From Micromonospora sp. FIMYZ51 (lineage in GTDB: Bacteria; Actinomycetota; Actinomycetes; Mycobacteriales; Micromonosporaceae): a stretch of 64,000 bases of DNA. Below are positions 44,132 to 52,301 of the stretch, one piece after another. Location of the stretch: positions 5,146,001 through 5,210,000 of the forward strand of contig NZ_CP134706.1 of NCBI RefSeq assembly GCF_038246755.1, in the 5' to 3' direction. Both the position numbers and the translations under genes were made by a program. The stretch's first letter is position 1. Every line of letters starts with the position of its first letter. The notes below the pieces were generated by a model. It was not told the DNA's origin. It saw only the letters and a program-made list of their open reading frames with translations, and did no database searches.

Positions 44132-45018
44132 TCAGAGGGCCAGGCAGTTGGGGTTGATGGGTTGGTCCCGGAGAGCCTGGCGGATCACGGAGTAGGTGGT
44201 GCCGTCGACCACCAGGGCCAGGTGGCCGACCACCCGGAGCGGACACCTGGCCTGGATCAGCACGTTTGTGGCGCCGTCGGCAAGCATCGCGTTGTCGACC
44301 GGCCGGACCAACTCGTCCTGCCAGGTGCGTACGGTGGTCCAGCGCACCGCGCCCGGGGTGTCGTCACCGGCGTTGAGCGCGGTCAGGAACGACGAGCCGA
44401 TCGTCATCTGCTGGCAGGCGACGACACCGGCGCAGCTGCCCAGTCCGAGGAACGCCACGATGTTCGCGACGTACGTGCCGTACTGCGGCGTACCCAGGCT
44501 GACGTAGCGACCGATCACCTCGCCGCCGCCGAGGTTCTTGATGTAGTAGCGGCTGGCCAGGCCGCCCTCGGAGTGCGCGACCAGGTCGATCCGGCTCGCG
44601 CCGGTGTTGGCCCGGACCTGCCCGACGAAGCTGCGCAGGCTGTTGGCGGAGGCGGCGATGTCGCCGAGCCCGAGGTTGGGCAGTTGGTAGATCCAGACCC
44701 GGTAGCCGTCGGCGCGCAGCCGGGCGGCGAGCGGCTCGTAGACGGCGGCGATGCCGCTGAGTCCGCCGACGACGATTACCGGGTTGGCGCTGGCGAGCGC
44801 CCGCAGCCCGTCGTCGGCGGCGGCCTGCCCGGCGCCGGCCGGCCCGGTAGCGGCTTTACCGGGGGCGGACTGCCCGGTGGCGGGGGCGGCCTTTCCGGTG
44901 GCGGGGGTGGCTTCGGCGCCGGCGCGGTCCGCGCCGGGGCCGCGGTGGCGGCGGCCGGGGTGAACAGGGCGGCGGCGAGGGTGAGCGCGAGGACGGGGAC
45001 AGCCTTTCGGAGCAGCAT
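44132..45018 (-). pseudogene. Secreted alpha/beta-hydrolase lipase with apparent frameshift
   Basis: Two frames together encode one class 2-type triacylglycerol lipase. From the ATG at 45018 (GGGAGGTG upstream) comes a signal peptide (KAVPVLALTLAAALFTPAAATAAPA). After about 44830–44950 the sense continues one frame over as ADDGLRALASANPVIVVGGLSG, IYQLPNLGLGD, the nucleophile elbow VAHSEGG, SLGTPQYGTYV and the C-terminal ARCPLRVVGHLALVVDG holding the likely catalytic His. Between them lies a Pro/Ala-rich spacer in a GC-rich stretch, where a one-base indel is easily a sequencing error. If the indel is real the lipase is not exported and the gene is dead. Confidence 0.75.
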
Positions 45019-45171
45019 CGCTGCACCTCCCATGAGGGAACCCGGGATTGCCGGGGTGGAGGTGGATGTGTCCGATCGACCGTGAGTTGATGATGCCGGC
45101 AACAATCTGGAAACGTCAATGAAAAGTTACGCGCGGGTAGCCGTGGTCCCGCCAGCGGCCCGGCCCGCCAC

Positions 45172-45248
45172 CGCGCTGGGGCCGCCCACCGGGGCGCGCC
45201 GCGCGCCACGCGCTGGGGCCGCCCACCGGGGCGCGCCACGCGCTGGAA
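45172..45248. repeat. 37-base tandem repeat, about two copies
   Basis: CGCGCTGGGGCCGCCCACCG starts at 45172 and again at 45209, with a partial third start (ACGCGCTGG) at about 45238. It lies in the 379-base gap between the lipase start and the second terC gene, which otherwise holds only the terminator listed next. Confidence 0.6.
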
Positions 45249-45289
45249 CCGGACCGCCCGCCACCGCGAGCTGGGCCGCCGCAGACCAG

Positions 45290-45327
45290 CGACGCCGCAC
45301 GCACCCGGGTGGATGCGTGCGGCGTCG
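45290..45327 (-). terminator. Terminator downstream of the second terC gene
   Basis: CGACGCCGCACGCA (45290–45303) pairs perfectly with TGCGTGCGGCGTCG (45314–45327) around a 10-base loop, 70 bases past the stop codon of the reverse-strand terC gene. No U-run follows. Confidence 0.65.
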
Positions 45328-45397
45328 GCGGGGACCGCGCGTGACCCGGCGGCCCGACCAGGGCGCGCTGCGGGCCGGTGACCGGGCTGCGCGTGGA

Positions 45398-46198
45398 TCA
45401 GGCCGTCGGGGTCGCCTCCGGCTCGGGCGCCGGCCGCGCCGGAGCGTTCTTCACGTACGTCGGGTGCAGCTGCACCGGCTTCGCCTCCTGACGGCGCTGG
45501 CGGGCCCGGACCCGCAGGTTGAGGAACTCCACGAAGATCGAGAAGGCGATCGGCCCGTACACGTAGCCCTTCGGGATGTGCTGGTCGAAGCTTTCCGCGA
45601 TCAGGCTCGCGCCGATCAGCAGCAGGAAGGACAGGGCCAGCATCTTGACCGTCGGATGCTGGTTGACGAAGTTGCTGACCGCGCCGGCCGAGACCAACAT
45701 AATGATCATCGCGATGACCACGGCGGCCACCATGATGGCGAGTTCGTCGACCATGCCGACCGCGGTGATCACCGAGTCGAGCGAGAAGACCACGTCCAGC
45801 ACCAGGATCTGCGCGATGACCACACCGAACGAGACGGTCTTCTTGGTCGATCGGCCGTGGTCGGCCCCCTCCAGGTGCTCGTGGATCTCGTACGTCGCCT
45901 TGCCGACCAGGAACAACCCGCCGAGCAGCAGGATCAGATCCCGTCCGGAGATCTCCTGACCGAGCACGGTGAACAACGGCGCGGTCAGGCCGATGATCCA
46001 GGACAGCGAGGCCAGCAGCAGCAGGCGGGTGATCAGGGCGAGCGAAATGCCGATCGTGCGAGCCCGAGCCTGCTGATGCTCGGGCAGCCGACCGGACAGG
46101 ATCGAGATGAACACGACATTGTCGATGCCCAAGACGATCTCCAGCAGGAGCAGGGTCGCGAACGCGATCCACAGCTCGGGACTGGTCAAGAACTCCAT
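45398..46198 (-). CDS. TerC-family membrane protein (second copy)
   Basis: A shorter TerC paralogue of 266 residues, with seven or so helices. Conserved acidic motifs EIVLGIDNVVFISIL and LDVVFSLDSVITAVG mark the metal-binding half-repeats. The C-terminal tail is basic then Pro/Glu-rich and cytoplasmic. It belongs to the YjbE/YkoY-like subgroup rather than the longer group of the copy at 3065–4066. The ATG at 46198 has GAGGATGGC upstream. No structured leader is evident here. Role probably export of manganese or another divalent ion. Confidence 0.9.
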   Translation of the reverse strand: MEFLTSPELWIAFATLLLLEIVLGIDNVVFISILSGRLPEHQQARARTIGISLALITRLLLLASLSWIIGLTAPLFTVLGQEISGRDLILLLGGLFLVGKATYEIHEHLEGADHGRSTKKTVSFGVVIAQILVLDVVFSLDSVITAVGMVDELAIMVAAVVIAMIIMLVSAGAVSNFVNQHPTVKMLALSFLLLIGASLIAESFDQHIPKGYVYGPIAFSIFVEFLNLRVRARQRRQEAKPVQLHPTYVKNAPARPAPEPEATPTA

Positions 46199-46358
46199 GC
46201 CATCCTCGACTTCCAGACCGCCGCCGAGTGGGGCACCCGGAGCCATCGGTCGGTCTGCGTACGCATGGCGTACCGTCCCGGACGCCCGCCCGCAACCCCA
46301 CCGCGGCCGGATAGGGGATCGGCACCAAATCGGTACCGCGTCCTCGGCTGCTGGCCTC

Positions 46359-46919
46359 ATGCTCTACGGCGTGACCGACAGCTGGCGCAGCGCCGCCCTG
46401 GCCCGGACCATCGGTCGGATCGAGGCGGAACTCGACCTGGCCTGGGCCCGCCTGCGCAGCGAGTTCAGCATCGCCGAGGGCAGCGCGGACGAGACGGCGC
46501 TGGGCTGGCTCGTGATCGACAGCCCCGACGAGCATGACTGGCGCGTCGTCGACGCCGCTCTCGACCGCCTCACCTGTACGGCCTGCGGCTGCACCCTGAC
46601 CAGCGGGCCGGTCACCTGCCAGCGCTGCGCCTACCACCACGAGTTGCGCTTCGCTGCCCGGGAGACCGACCGGCCGAACGTGCCGCCCGGCAACGAGCAC
46701 GCCATCCGCGTCTCCTTCGCCGTCGCCCGCAACCGCACCCGGTACCATCCCCGGGCGCGGGTCGGCTACGAACTGATCCTGCCCGACCTCGTCGCCGGCC
46801 AGCTACCCAGCACGAGACAGGCCCAGGCGGCCAAGGCGCTGATCAACAAGTTGACGCCCGAGGAGTGCGACCGGGTAACGAGCTTCGCCGAGGTCGAAGC
46901 CCTCACCCGCCTCCGCTGA
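46359..46919 (+). CDS. Hypothetical protein with zinc-ribbon-like cysteine cluster
   Basis: I do not recognise this 186-residue protein. Its centre has CTACGC and CQRC, giving Cys73, Cys76, Cys78, Cys87 and Cys90, a spacing suited to one zinc knuckle followed by HHE. The N-terminal part (RTIGRIEAELDLAWARLRSEFS) is helical, and the C-terminal part contains NKLTPEECDRVTSFAEVEALTRL. The ATG at 46359 has no evident ribosome binding site, and the open frame continues upstream, so the start is uncertain. It is divergent from the second terC gene. Confidence 0.6.
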   Translation: MLYGVTDSWRSAALARTIGRIEAELDLAWARLRSEFSIAEGSADETALGWLVIDSPDEHDWRVVDAALDRLTCTACGCTLTSGPVTCQRCAYHHELRFAARETDRPNVPPGNEHAIRVSFAVARNRTRYHPRARVGYELILPDLVAGQLPSTRQAQAAKALINKLTPEECDRVTSFAEVEALTRLR

Positions 46920-47034
46920 CCGTGCCCCGAGGCGACCCGACTGGAGGACGGCCGACGAAGGCGACGCCGGGTAGCCGGCGCAGCGGGCGACCGGCCACAG
47001 CGGGAATCGGGCCAGCGAGAACCGGACCGGATAA

Positions 47035-47160
47035 TGCCCCAAGCAGATCGAGGACGGGCTCTTCGGAATCATCGACTCGATCACCGACGGGACGTTCGAC
47101 ACCATCGACCCCGAGCGGTACGAGCTCATCCCCGAGCGGATCAACGTGCCGCGTAGCTGA
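47035..47160 (+). pseudogene. Short coding remnant
   Basis: In the 314-base gap before the next gene, one frame after a TAA at 47032 reads QIEDGLFGIIDSITDGTFDT followed by IDPERYELIPERINVPRS and a stop. The composition is protein-like, but there is no start codon. It looks like the C-terminal end of a lost gene. The rest of the gap shows nothing. Confidence 0.4.
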
Positions 47161-47233
47161 GCTCCGTGACAGCAGCGTCGCCCCGGCTCGGCCGGGCCGT
47201 ACGATGCTGATCTTCAGGCCAACGAGGAGGATC

Positions 47234-47725
47234 ATGTCCGAGACACCGCAGACCTCAACGCTCCGGCTGTTCGCCGTCGATGTGGGCATGCTGGTGGCCA
47301 CCCTGACCACCCTCTTCGGATATCTGATGCCCTGGTTCAGCCGGAGCGAGCGCGCCCTCTGGTCGTTCTCCGGCTGGGAGTACGCGTCGCTGAGCGACGG
47401 AGGCGGCTGGACCCTGCTCACCTTCGGTTGGCTGGTGCTGGCCGCCGGGGCCGCACTGTGCGCACGCCGGAGCATGGTGGCGGCGATGACCGGGATGGTC
47501 GCCGCAGTGGGCACCCTGGTCACCGCCCTTGCGGTGGTGGCGGCCAGCTTCGCCATGCTCGGCGAAGCCAGCTCGCTGAACGCGGTGGTGGAGCGACCGT
47601 TCGGCATCGGGTTGCCGGTCATGGCGGCCGGTGTCGGGCTGCTGCTCGCCACCTCGTGCCGGGCGATCGTGCGGTGTCATCTGCTGGGTCTCGCCGAGGA
47701 CCGGTACGAGCCGTCAACGACGTAG
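47234..47725 (+). CDS. Small four-helix membrane protein
   Basis: A 163-residue protein of unknown family with four hydrophobic segments: LFAVDVGMLVATLTTLFGYL, LTFGWLVLAAGAALCA, MVAAVGTLVTALAVVAASFAM and GLPVMAAGVGLLLATSC. Short polar ends lie outside these. GAGGAGG precedes the ATG at 47234, a strong ribosome binding site. It is convergent with the reverse-strand cassette, its stop ending eight bases before that of the 149-residue gene. Confidence 0.75.
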   Translation: MSETPQTSTLRLFAVDVGMLVATLTTLFGYLMPWFSRSERALWSFSGWEYASLSDGGGWTLLTFGWLVLAAGAALCARRSMVAAMTGMVAAVGTLVTALAVVAASFAMLGEASSLNAVVERPFGIGLPVMAAGVGLLLATSCRAIVRCHLLGLAEDRYEPSTT

Positions 47726-47733
47726 TCCGCCGC

Positions 47734-48183
47734 TCACCTCGGTTCGATGGCGTGCGCGACGGCGAGCATGGTCTGCTTGTCGATCCGCTCCGGGTCGACA
47801 AGCACGTTCACCGCGACACCCGGCTCGGTCAGCCAGAACACCTGAGCCGCACCCGCCAGGCCGGGCCCGTCGTCGTGGTGGAACTCGGTCAGCTGCCAAC
47901 CGTCGAGGTCACGTTCGTGATAGTCGACGAGGAAGGTACGCAGCCCGTCGAGGTCGCCGAGTCGGTTGCCACGCAGCACATGCACCCGCAGGTCCACCCG
48001 GTACCCGTCGGCCGTCTGCCGCTCCCAGACCCGACTGGTGATCTGCACGTCCCCCCACTCGCTGGCGAAGTCGGACACCTCCTCGCCCAACCCGTCGGGG
48101 ACCTGCCCGATGTGGAATCCGTCAAGCGTCCCGCCGTCGCGCGTCACGTCGCTCACCCCGCCATCTCGGTCAGCCGATGCCAT
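47734..48183 (-). CDS. Conserved hypothetical protein, 149 residues
   Basis: No family recognised. The product is acidic with a mixed alpha/beta look: WGDVQITSRVWERQTADGYRVDLRVHVLRG, then LRTFLVDYHERDLDGWQLTEFHHDDG and VFWLTEPGVAVNVLVDPERIDKQTMLAVAHAI. The pattern of a strand-rich core ending in a helix resembles small single-domain binding proteins. It starts nine bases after the 87-residue helical protein and so belongs to the same reverse-strand cassette as the FtsK-like ATPase, at its 3' end. Confidence 0.65.
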   Translation of the reverse strand: MASADRDGGVSDVTRDGGTLDGFHIGQVPDGLGEEVSDFASEWGDVQITSRVWERQTADGYRVDLRVHVLRGNRLGDLDGLRTFLVDYHERDLDGWQLTEFHHDDGPGLAGAAQVFWLTEPGVAVNVLVDPERIDKQTMLAVAHAIEPR

Positions 48184-48192
48184 CTCGGGTGG

Positions 48193-48456
48193 TCAGTTTC
48201 CCAGCGCACGTACCTTGGCGATGGTTTCCTGCACGTGCTGCTTGGCCGGCTCACCGCCCTGGGCGGCCTGCGCGAGCGCCTGCCGGTACGAGTCGATCAT
48301 GTTGATCAGCGGGCCGGCGGCAACGCCCTGCAACGCGCCCGCGACGAGTTGCCGCGCCTCGGCCGCGTCCTGGGCGGCGGCGGCCGTCTTCGCCTTCGCC
48401 TCGTCCAGCTTCTGCCCGGCTGCCGCCAACCTGGCGATCATCTCCGCTGCACTCAC
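48193..48456 (-). CDS. Small helical protein (DUF6244-like)
   Basis: An 87-residue, almost entirely alpha-helical protein (MSAAEMIARLAAAGQKLDEAKAKTAAAAQD..., then GALQGVAAGPLINMIDSYRQALAQAAQGGEPAKQHVQETIAKVRALGN). From memory it matches DUF6244, a family common in Micromonosporaceae. Two helices separated by a Gly-containing turn give it the size of WXG100 or ESX-type substrates, though the WXG motif is missing. It is encoded between an FtsK-type ATPase cassette and the 149-residue protein, so it could be a substrate or adaptor of that ATPase. This is inference. Confidence 0.7.
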   Translation of the reverse strand: MSAAEMIARLAAAGQKLDEAKAKTAAAAQDAAEARQLVAGALQGVAAGPLINMIDSYRQALAQAAQGGEPAKQHVQETIAKVRALGN

Positions 48457-48590
48457 ACGCCCTCCCCCAGCTCATCCACCCGCCCACGTGCCACCTGTCG
48501 CACGAGCAGCGACCACACCGGAGCGTACTGACGTCCCGCCGTCCCCGCGACCGCCCTCACGCCGTAGCTCTTGGTCAGCGAACGCCCCCA

Positions 48591-48628
48591 GCGGGGCAAG
48601 GATCGTCAAAGGTCTCGCCTTGCCCCGC
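48591..48628 (-). terminator. Hairpin after the coiled-coil membrane protein gene
   Basis: GCGGGGCAAGG (48591–48601) and CCTTGCCCCGC (48618–48628) form an 11-base stem with a 16-base loop, 36 bases past the stop at 48664. It divides the 207-base gap in the cassette and may end or attenuate transcription before the DUF6244-like gene. Confidence 0.55.
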
Positions 48629-48663
48629 ATTCGGCAGGGCGGGCGACACGACGCCGCAGCCGC

Positions 48664-49638
48664 TCAACGCATGGCCCGGAACAGCAGCAGGTAGCCGCAG
48701 TAGGCAAGCGGGACGGCGAGGAAGCAGAGCAGGAAGCCGAGCACCGGGTAGCGGGGCGGGGTGGCGGCACCGACGGCGGGCCGGCCCCAGCGACCGAGCA
48801 CCAGCCAGCCGCCGATCAGCGAGACGGCGGGCAGGCCCGCGCACATCCAGGCGTACAGGGTGCCGGTGCCGACCACACCCACTCCGGAGGCGAGGACCAT
48901 GACCAGCATCAGCACCACCGAGGCGGCGGCGAAAGCGAGGTAGACGGCGACCGCGCGGGCCATCGGCGACCAGGTGGGAAGCAGCGCCGGCTGCTGGGCG
49001 AGCAGCTCCGCCTGCTGCGCGTGCCGGTCGGCCTCGTCGGCCCAGCGCCGCGCCAACTCCAGCTCCGTCGCCGGGTCGACCTGCCCGGCGCGCTGGGCCG
49101 GCACACCGGCCGCCGTCGCACTCACCACCACCGGCAACGACCGGTCCGCCTCCCCGCCACCCGGCTGGGCGTACGCCTCGACATCCGGCCGCCCCGGCGC
49201 GGCGGCTGCGCCGCCGGTCGACCCCGTACCCGGTCCCGAGCCGACCCCAGCGCCCGGCCGCCCAGCCAGCGGCGGCCCGGAAACCGGTGCCCCAGACCCG
49301 GGCGGACCGGACACCGGCGGACCCGACACCGGCGGCCCAGACACCGGCGGCCCAGAGTTCGGCGGAGCCGACACCGGTGGACCGGAGATCGGCGGGCCGG
49401 AGATCGGTGGGGAGCCTGCGGGCGGCGGGGCGGGGGTGCCGGGCTGGATGCCGATCGTCCGGCCGAGTTGGTCGAGGCGCTGGCCCTGGGCGTCGAGCCG
49501 CCGGTCCAGGTACTCGACGGTGGCGTCCAGGTCACGCCGGCGTTCCGCCGCGGCGGCGGCGCCCTGCTCGCCGGCGCGCTGCTGAGTGGCCAGGTGACGG
49601 GCCAGCGCGGCGTACTCGTCGAAGGTGGACACGCTCAC
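48664..49638 (-). CDS. Coiled-coil, proline-rich membrane protein of the FtsK cassette
   Basis: A 324-residue protein with a modular layout. It has an N-terminal helical/coiled segment (about 1–62, YAALARHLATQQRAGEQGAA...LDRRLDAQGQRLDQLGRTIG), a Gly/Pro/Ser linker built on repeats of GPPVSG (about 75–130), a second helix with QAELLAQQPALL, and three membrane segments at the C-terminus (AVAVYLAFAAASVVLMLVMVLASG, LYAWMCAGLPAVSLIGGWLVLG, YPVLGFLLCFLAVPLAYCGYLLLF). Its ATG overlaps the stop of the FtsK gene by four bases, so the two are made together. It may anchor the ATPase to the membrane. No named family recognised. Confidence 0.72.
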   Translation of the reverse strand: MSVSTFDEYAALARHLATQQRAGEQGAAAAAERRRDLDATVEYLDRRLDAQGQRLDQLGRTIGIQPGTPAPPPAGSPPISGPPISGPPVSAPPNSGPPVSGPPVSGPPVSGPPGSGAPVSGPPLAGRPGAGVGSGPGTGSTGGAAAAPGRPDVEAYAQPGGGEADRSLPVVVSATAAGVPAQRAGQVDPATELELARRWADEADRHAQQAELLAQQPALLPTWSPMARAVAVYLAFAAASVVLMLVMVLASGVGVVGTGTLYAWMCAGLPAVSLIGGWLVLGRWGRPAVGAATPPRYPVLGFLLCFLAVPLAYCGYLLLFRAMR

Positions 49639-52193
49639 TCCTGCCCGTCGGAGGTGTGCCCGTCCCGGGCGAACGGCACGATCAGTCTGACCCGTTGGTC
49701 GTGCCGGTCGACAAGCAGCGCCCGGTCGGCGCGGGGCGTGTACGCCAGGTCGTGTACGCCCAGGTGCAGGCCCAGGTCGGCGCCGGGCACGTTCAACGCG
49801 ACCAGGCAGGCGACGTCGTCACGGTTCTGCGTACCGCCGAGGTCGTCGGCGAGCCGGCGCAGTCCACGCCACCAGCCGAGCAGGTGCACCCCGTGGCCGG
49901 GCCCCTGACGCAGCAGGGTACGCAGGTCGTCGTGGCCGGAGCGGAAGGTCGCGGGGTCGGTCTCGGCGAGCAGCCCGGCGGCGGCGTCCATCCCGAAGAC
50001 CACCAGATAGGTACGCCCCGACGCCGCACCGGAGCTTGCGGCTCGTCCCGCCGAGGTGGCGGCGAGCAGGCCGATGTTTGCGCGCAGGGCGACGGTGTCG
50101 AGGCGCTCCACCAGGTGACCGGCGGCGGCCAGCGCGGCGGCGGTGTCGTCGGCGGCCGAGTCGGCGGCGGCCACCAGCGGGGCGAGCAGGAAGGCCGCCT
50201 CGCCCGGGGCGTGCTGCCGGGCCAGGCTCAGCGTGGCGGCCCGCAGCACCTCGGCGCCGACGGCGGAGGTGCCCACCACGGCCAGGTGCCGGCCGGGCGC
50301 GGTGTCCATGATGAACAGTGCGCTGGTGCCGTCCACGTCGACCGTCCGGCCGACCAACGCGAGGGGACGCCGGCCGCCGGGACGCAGCCCGGTGAAGGTG
50401 CTGTCGTCCTCGACGCGGGCCGAGTCGTACCCCCGGAACACCGACGGCGGCCGGGACCCGGCCGGGCGGGCCTGCCACAGCTCATGCCGCAGCCGGGTCA
50501 GCTCGGCGGTGGCGGAGGCGGCGTCCGGAAAACGGACCACGGTGTTCGCGCCGGGCGCACCGGCGGCGGTGTTGATCACGGCCGAGCCGACCGGCAGGGT
50601 CGCCGCCGCGTCGTTGAGCTGGTCGAGCACTCCCCCACCGCCCGGCAGCGCGACCCGGAGCGCGAACTGCCCGAAGACCGCCTCGGCCCGGCCGTAGAGC
50701 GCCTCGATGCCCGTCGTGCTCTGGCTCGCCAGCACCAGGTGCACGCCGTACGAGCGGCCCTTGCGGGCCAACTCCTCAAGCAGATTCACCGACTCGCGGG
50801 CGATCGGGTCGTTGCCGGCGAGCAGCACCTGGAATTCGTCGATCACCGCGACGATGCGCGGCACGGCGGTGTCGGCGGGCAGGTCGGCGAGCTTGGTGAC
50901 GCCGTGTCGCTTGAGCGCGGTGGCCCGCCGGTTCAGCTCGCGTCGCAGTTCGCGGAGCACGGCCACGCCGTACTCGCGGTCGCTCTCGATGCCGACCGCG
51001 CGGGCGTGCGGCAGCCAGGACGGATCCCGGCCGGTGGGGACGAACTCGGTGAAGCTCACCCCCTCCTTGAAGTCGAGCAGGTAGAGCTGCAACTGTGCCG
51101 GGGCGTAGCGGGTGGCCAGCCCGTAGAGGACGTCGAGCAGGAAGACCGTCTTGCCGGCGCCGGTACGCCCACCGACCAACCAGTGTGGGGTGGTGTCGTC
51201 GAAGGCCATGGCGAAGGTGTCCCGCCCGGCCCGGCCCACCACGGTACGCAGCCCGGCGCGGGCCGAATCGGCCCAGCGCTGCCCCGGCAGCAGGTCGGCG
51301 AAGTCGACCGTACCGCCGCGTCGTGCGGCCTCCCCGAGATGCGCCGCGAGGGCCGCGACCGAGGCCGGTGGCGGGTCCCCGTCGAGCCGCACCGGCACGG
51401 CCAGGCCACTGCCGTCGGTGCTGAACGGCGTGCCGGGTGGGTCGCCGACGTGGGCGCAAGTGCCGGTCATCCGCAGCACGGTGGTGGCGCCCAGCCGGGG
51501 TGCCGGCTCGGTGGAGGTGCCCGGCGACCACCCGGCGAGCAGGACGCAGACCGCCGCCGCCGGGCCGGCGTGGGTGAGGGTGGCGAGGCGGGCCGCGTCC
51601 CGGGGCGACGGGATGGCGGTGGCGACAAGTACCAGAAGATCCTGGTCCGGGCGGTCGGCCTGGCGGGCGGCGCGGGCGTGCCGTTCCGCCGCGTCGAGCG
51701 CCGCGGTGACCTCCGCCTCGGTGGTGGCCGGCGGCTCGATCACACCGGCGTCGAGCAGCGGGCGCAGCGGTCCGAAGGTGGCACCGAGCGCGGCGGTGTC
51801 CAGCCCGACGATCCGGACTCCGCCGGGCGGCGCGGTGGCCAGCAGCCGCAGCACCAGGGCCCGCAGCAGTCCCGCCACCACCGGGTCGCGACCGTCGGCC
51901 TCGATCGCCAGGTGGTACCCGCCGCCGAGCGGCAGCAGGACGGGGAAACCGCCGCCGGTGGTGTCGGCGGCACCGACACGTACCGGCACCGGCTGGCGGG
52001 TCAACGGGGTGCCCGGCACGGGGGTGGCCAGCGCGTCACCCACCCGGGCCAACCGCGCGACCAGTTCGGGGTCGGTGCCCGGGGCCTGCGGGGTGCCGGC
52101 CGCGCGCATCGCGTCCCGGGCCGCGTCGAGGTGTCTCCGGGCCGCTTGGTGAGCGGCGACCGCATGCCCGTACGCCGACGCGAGCCTGCCCAA
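49635..52193 (-). CDS. FtsK/SpoIIIE-type ATPase with three RecA-like modules
   Basis: An 852-residue ATPase. The central module is canonical: Walker A GGRTGAGKT (residues 341–349), LLDFKEG, Walker B RIVAVIDEFQVLL (about 446–457) and SYGVHLVLASQ. The N-terminal (about 90–230, GGGYHLAIEADGRDPVVAGLL) and C-terminal (about 615–780, GRHLAVVGTSAVGAEVLRAA) parts look like P-loop modules without the GKT/S lysine, so only the middle one should hydrolyse ATP. No membrane helices and no gamma DNA-binding domain are seen, so it resembles the EccC secretion ATPase layout more than chromosome-segregating FtsK. The start is a TTG with GAGGGG upstream. No ATG or GTG is available. Confidence 0.85.
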   Translation of the reverse strand: MGRLASAYGHAVAAHQAARRHLDAARDAMRAAGTPQAPGTDPELVARLARVGDALATPVPGTPLTRQPVPVRVGAADTTGGGFPVLLPLGGGYHLAIEADGRDPVVAGLLRALVLRLLATAPPGGVRIVGLDTAALGATFGPLRPLLDAGVIEPPATTEAEVTAALDAAERHARAARQADRPDQDLLVLVATAIPSPRDAARLATLTHAGPAAAVCVLLAGWSPGTSTEPAPRLGATTVLRMTGTCAHVGDPPGTPFSTDGSGLAVPVRLDGDPPPASVAALAAHLGEAARRGGTVDFADLLPGQRWADSARAGLRTVVGRAGRDTFAMAFDDTTPHWLVGGRTGAGKTVFLLDVLYGLATRYAPAQLQLYLLDFKEGVSFTEFVPTGRDPSWLPHARAVGIESDREYGVAVLRELRRELNRRATALKRHGVTKLADLPADTAVPRIVAVIDEFQVLLAGNDPIARESVNLLEELARKGRSYGVHLVLASQSTTGIEALYGRAEAVFGQFALRVALPGGGGVLDQLNDAAATLPVGSAVINTAAGAPGANTVVRFPDAASATAELTRLRHELWQARPAGSRPPSVFRGYDSARVEDDSTFTGLRPGGRRPLALVGRTVDVDGTSALFIMDTAPGRHLAVVGTSAVGAEVLRAATLSLARQHAPGEAAFLLAPLVAAADSAADDTAAALAAAGHLVERLDTVALRANIGLLAATSAGRAASSGAASGRTYLVVFGMDAAAGLLAETDPATFRSGHDDLRTLLRQGPGHGVHLLGWWRGLRRLADDLGGTQNRDDVACLVALNVPGADLGLHLGVHDLAYTPRADRALLVDRHDQRVRLIVPFARDGHTSDGQE

Positions 52194-52301
52194 CCTCTGC
52201 CCCTCACCGCCGAGCGCCGCCTGGTCCGCAGAAACCCTAACGGACGCCCGCCATCACGGCACAGTCCCGCGCCCGACGTGTCCGGTGTCCTGATCGGCGA
52301 C

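Noticed and set aside
48193..52193. Classical type VII (ESX) secretion locus
   Set aside because: There is no WXG motif, EccB/D/E or mycosin, and the ATPase lacks membrane helices. Only a loose resemblance remains.
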